From Ewingella americana ATCC 33852 (GTDB lineage Bacteria > Pseudomonadota > Gammaproteobacteria > Enterobacterales > Enterobacteriaceae): 64,000 nt of DNA. Every line of letters begins with the position of its first letter. The stretch's first letter is position 1. The notes below the pieces were generated by a model. It worked only from the letters and a program-made list of their open reading frames with translations, was not told the DNA's origin and searched no databases. Below are positions 61,927 to 64,000 of this stretch, piece by piece. Position numbers and translations under genes: made by a program. Location of the stretch: assembly GCF_000735345.1 (NCBI RefSeq), contig NZ_JMPJ01000069.1:59817-123816 (forward strand), read 5' to 3'.

Positions 61927-63378
61927 ATGCATTTTCGTGCCATAACTCGCATCGTGGGGGTGCTTGTCATCCTGTTCTCCGGAACGATGATTATTCCCGG
62001 ATTGGTCGCACTGATTTACCGCGATGGCGCAGGGCGCGCGTTTAGCCAAACTTTCTTCGTGGCACTGGCTATTGGCCTGCTCCTCTGGCTCCCCAATAGA
62101 AAGCAAAAAAGCGAGCTAAAGCCGCGAGAGGGGTTCCTCATCGTGGTGCTTTTCTGGACCGTGCTGGGCAGCGTGGGGGCTCTGCCGTTCCTGTTCTCCG
62201 AGCGCCCGAACCTTTCGCTCACCGATGCCTTCTTTGAATCTTTCTCCGGCTTGACCACCACCGGCGCGACCACGCTGGTCGGGCTGGACTCACTGCCGAA
62301 AGCCATTCTGTTCTATCGGCAGATGCTGCAATGGTTTGGCGGTATGGGGATCATCGTGCTCGCCGTGGCTATCCTGCCTATATTGGGCGTCGGCGGCATG
62401 CAGCTTTATAGGGCAGAAATGCCGGGTCCGCTGAAAGATAACAAAATGCGCCCGCGCATCGCCGAGACGGCAAAAACCCTGTGGCTAATCTACGTCTTGC
62501 TCACTGTGGCCTGTGCTCTGTCACTGTGGGGAGCTGGGATGCCGGTGTTCGACGCCATCTCCCATAGCTTCTCTACCATCGCCATCGGCGGCTTCTCCAC
62601 CCATGACGCCAGCATTGGCTATTTCCACAGCGGCACTATTAACACCATTATCGCGGTCTTCCTGCTGATCTCCGGCTGTAACTACGGTTTACACTTCGCG
62701 ATGCTCAGCGGCCGCAACCTCAAGGTGTATTGGCGCGACCCGGAATTCCGTATGTTCATTGGCGTGCAGCTCACGCTGGTGATTGTCTGCACCTCGGTGC
62801 TGTGGCTGCATAATGTTTATAGCTCCGGCTTAGAGACGCTCAATCAGGCGTTCTTCCAAGTGGTGTCGATGGCGACCACCGCGGGTTACACCACGGACAG
62901 CATTTCGAAATGGCCGCTGTTCCTGCCAATCCTACTTCTCTGTTCTGCCTTTATCGGCGGCTGTGCGGGTTCGACTGGCGGCGGCTTGAAGGTTATCCGT
63001 ATCCTGCTGCTCTACTTACAGGGTTCGCGTGAACTGAAACGTCTGGTCCACCCGAACGCGGTCTACACCATTAAACTGGGCAACCGCGCGTTGCCGGAAC
63101 GTATTATCGAAGCGGTATGGGGCTTCTTCTCCGCCTACGCTTTGGTGTTTATCGTCAGCATGCTGGCTATCGTCGCGACGGGCGTGGATAACTTCTCTGC
63201 CTTCGCCGCCGTGACCGCCACCCTCAACAACCTCGGGCCGGGGCTGGGCGTGGTAGCTGACAACTTTGCTTCGATGAACTCCACCGCCAAGTGGGTTCTG
63301 ATTGTGACCATGCTGTTTGGTCGCCTTGAAGTCTTTACGCTGTTGGTTCTGTTTACGCCAACCTTCTGGCGTGAGTAA
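61927..63378 (+). CDS. trkH: Trk potassium transporter membrane subunit TrkH
   Basis: Inner-membrane potassium uptake protein that works with TrkA. The 483 residues equal the E. coli length. The four pore loops with filter glycines are visible: TTTGATTL, TIAIGGFST, TTAGYTTD and NNLGPGLG. It lies 39 bp after yigZ and 30 bp before hemG, as in E. coli. Confidence 0.96.
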   Translation: MHFRAITRIVGVLVILFSGTMIIPGLVALIYRDGAGRAFSQTFFVALAIGLLLWLPNRKQKSELKPREGFLIVVLFWTVLGSVGALPFLFSERPNLSLTDAFFESFSGLTTTGATTLVGLDSLPKAILFYRQMLQWFGGMGIIVLAVAILPILGVGGMQLYRAEMPGPLKDNKMRPRIAETAKTLWLIYVLLTVACALSLWGAGMPVFDAISHSFSTIAIGGFSTHDASIGYFHSGTINTIIAVFLLISGCNYGLHFAMLSGRNLKVYWRDPEFRMFIGVQLTLVIVCTSVLWLHNVYSSGLETLNQAFFQVVSMATTAGYTTDSISKWPLFLPILLLCSAFIGGCAGSTGGGLKVIRILLLYLQGSRELKRLVHPNAVYTIKLGNRALPERIIEAVWGFFSAYALVFIVSMLAIVATGVDNFSAFAAVTATLNNLGPGLGVVADNFASMNSTAKWVLIVTMLFGRLEVFTLLVLFTPTFWRE

Positions 63379-63408
63379 CGACCTGTCTTATTTAGGAAGG
63401 AACTTGAT

Positions 63409-63948
63409 ATGAAAGCACTGGTGCTCTATTCAACACGTGATGGGCAAACGCATGCCATTGCTTCTTATATAGCAAGTTGCATGAAAGAGAAGGCCGAGTG
63501 CGACGTGATTGACCTCACTCATGGTGAACACGTCAACCTTGCACAGTATGACCAAGTGCTGATTGGCGCTTCTATCCGTTATGGGCACTTCAACGCCGTG
63601 CTGGATAAATTCATCAAGCGTAACGTCGACCAGCTCAACAACATGCCTTCGGCTTTCTTCTGCGTGAACCTCACCGCGCGCAAACCTGAGAAGCGTACGC
63701 CGCAGACAAATCCTTATGTCCGCAAGTTCTTGTTGGCTACGCCTTGGCAACCAGCTTTATGTGGCGTCTTCGCCGGGGCACTGCGTTACCCGCGTTACCG
63801 CTGGATAGATAAGGTAATGATCCAACTTATTATGCGTATGACCGGCGGCGAAACGGATACCAGTAAAGAAGTGGAATACACCGATTGGGAGCAAGTGAAG
63901 AAGTTTGCTGAGGATTTTGCCAAGTTATCGTACAAAAAAGCGCTGTAA
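63409..63948 (+). CDS. hemG: Menaquinone-dependent protoporphyrinogen IX dehydrogenase HemG
   Basis: Flavodoxin-like membrane-associated enzyme for protoporphyrin IX formation. The 179 residues start with [17 protein letters not shown], the FMN phosphate loop, and contain [10 protein letters not shown] and the long-chain insertion around [17 protein letters not shown] that separates HemG from flavodoxins. AAGGAAGG lies upstream of the ATG. The last complete gene in the window; in E. coli an rRNA operon follows. Confidence 0.96.
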   Translation: MKALVLYSTRDGQTHAIASYIASCMKEKAECDVIDLTHGEHVNLAQYDQVLIGASIRYGHFNAVLDKFIKRNVDQLNNMPSAFFCVNLTARKPEKRTPQTNPYVRKFLLATPWQPALCGVFAGALRYPRYRWIDKVMIQLIMRMTGGETDTSKEVEYTDWEQVKKFAEDFAKLSYKKAL

Positions 63949-64000
63949 TGCTGGATCTCTGGGCATATCGTTGAAAAAAAAGACGGTTGAAAAGTTTTTT

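Overview
The window is chromosomal DNA of an enterobacterium (order Enterobacterales). Nearly every gene has a clear Escherichia coli counterpart, but the gene order and divergence point away from E. coli itself. A Yersiniaceae-like genus (Serratia, Rahnella, Ewingella, Rouxiella type) is my inference; no marker gene for species identity is present.

Left part (1-28.9 kb): the 3' end of yigL, then glpTQ, dcrB, yhhQ, tusA, zntA, yhhN, yhhM, yhhL-rsmD, ftsYEX, rpoH, panM, livKHMGF and ugpBAECQ, followed by a small accessory patch (carboxymuconolactone decarboxylase-like protein, divergent LysR regulator, an unrecognised lipoprotein, a Gln-rich YhhA-like protein). In E. coli most of this block lies near 77 min, glpTQ elsewhere, and yigL next to yigM. 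Here the block sits between yigL and yigM. It serves glycerol-3-phosphate and glycerophosphodiester uptake (glp, ugp), branched-chain amino acid uptake (liv), SRP-dependent protein targeting and division (ftsYEX), heat shock (rpoH) and zinc/cadmium/lead export (zntA).

Middle part (29.0-44.8 kb): yigM, metR and metE are followed by an accessory island between metE and the dienelactone hydrolase gene ysgA, which are neighbours in E. coli. The island carries a NarL/LuxR-type regulator and, convergent to it, a tight seven-gene operon: two DUF2589-type proteins, a signal-less T4-type lysozyme, a secreted barnase-fold protein that has lost its catalytic residues, a papain-like cysteine protease and two small holin-like membrane proteins. 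A short-chain dehydrogenase is divergent from the operon. A second insertion, a large KatE-type catalase gene, separates ysgA from udp. This lysis-like island is the most novel part of the window.

Right part (44.8-64 kb): the conserved backbone resumes with rmuC, ubiE-ubiJ-ubiB, tatABC, tatD, rfaH, a peptidase E gene, ubiD, fre, fadBA, pepQ, yigZ, trkH and hemG. It covers ubiquinone synthesis, twin-arginine export, fatty acid oxidation, potassium uptake and heme synthesis. In E. coli hemG is followed by a ribosomal RNA operon, and the A/T-rich last bases fit such an upstream region.

Several regulatory sites can be read directly: a GlpR operator at glpT, a ZntR-type promoter with a 20-bp spacer at zntA, a sigma-E promoter at rpoH, Pho boxes at ugpB, tandem met boxes at metE, paired CRP sites at udp, a LexA-like box at rmuC and a FadR operator at fadB. 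ERIC repeats lie downstream of livF and fre. I saw no tRNA or rRNA genes, CRISPR arrays, transposases or integrases.
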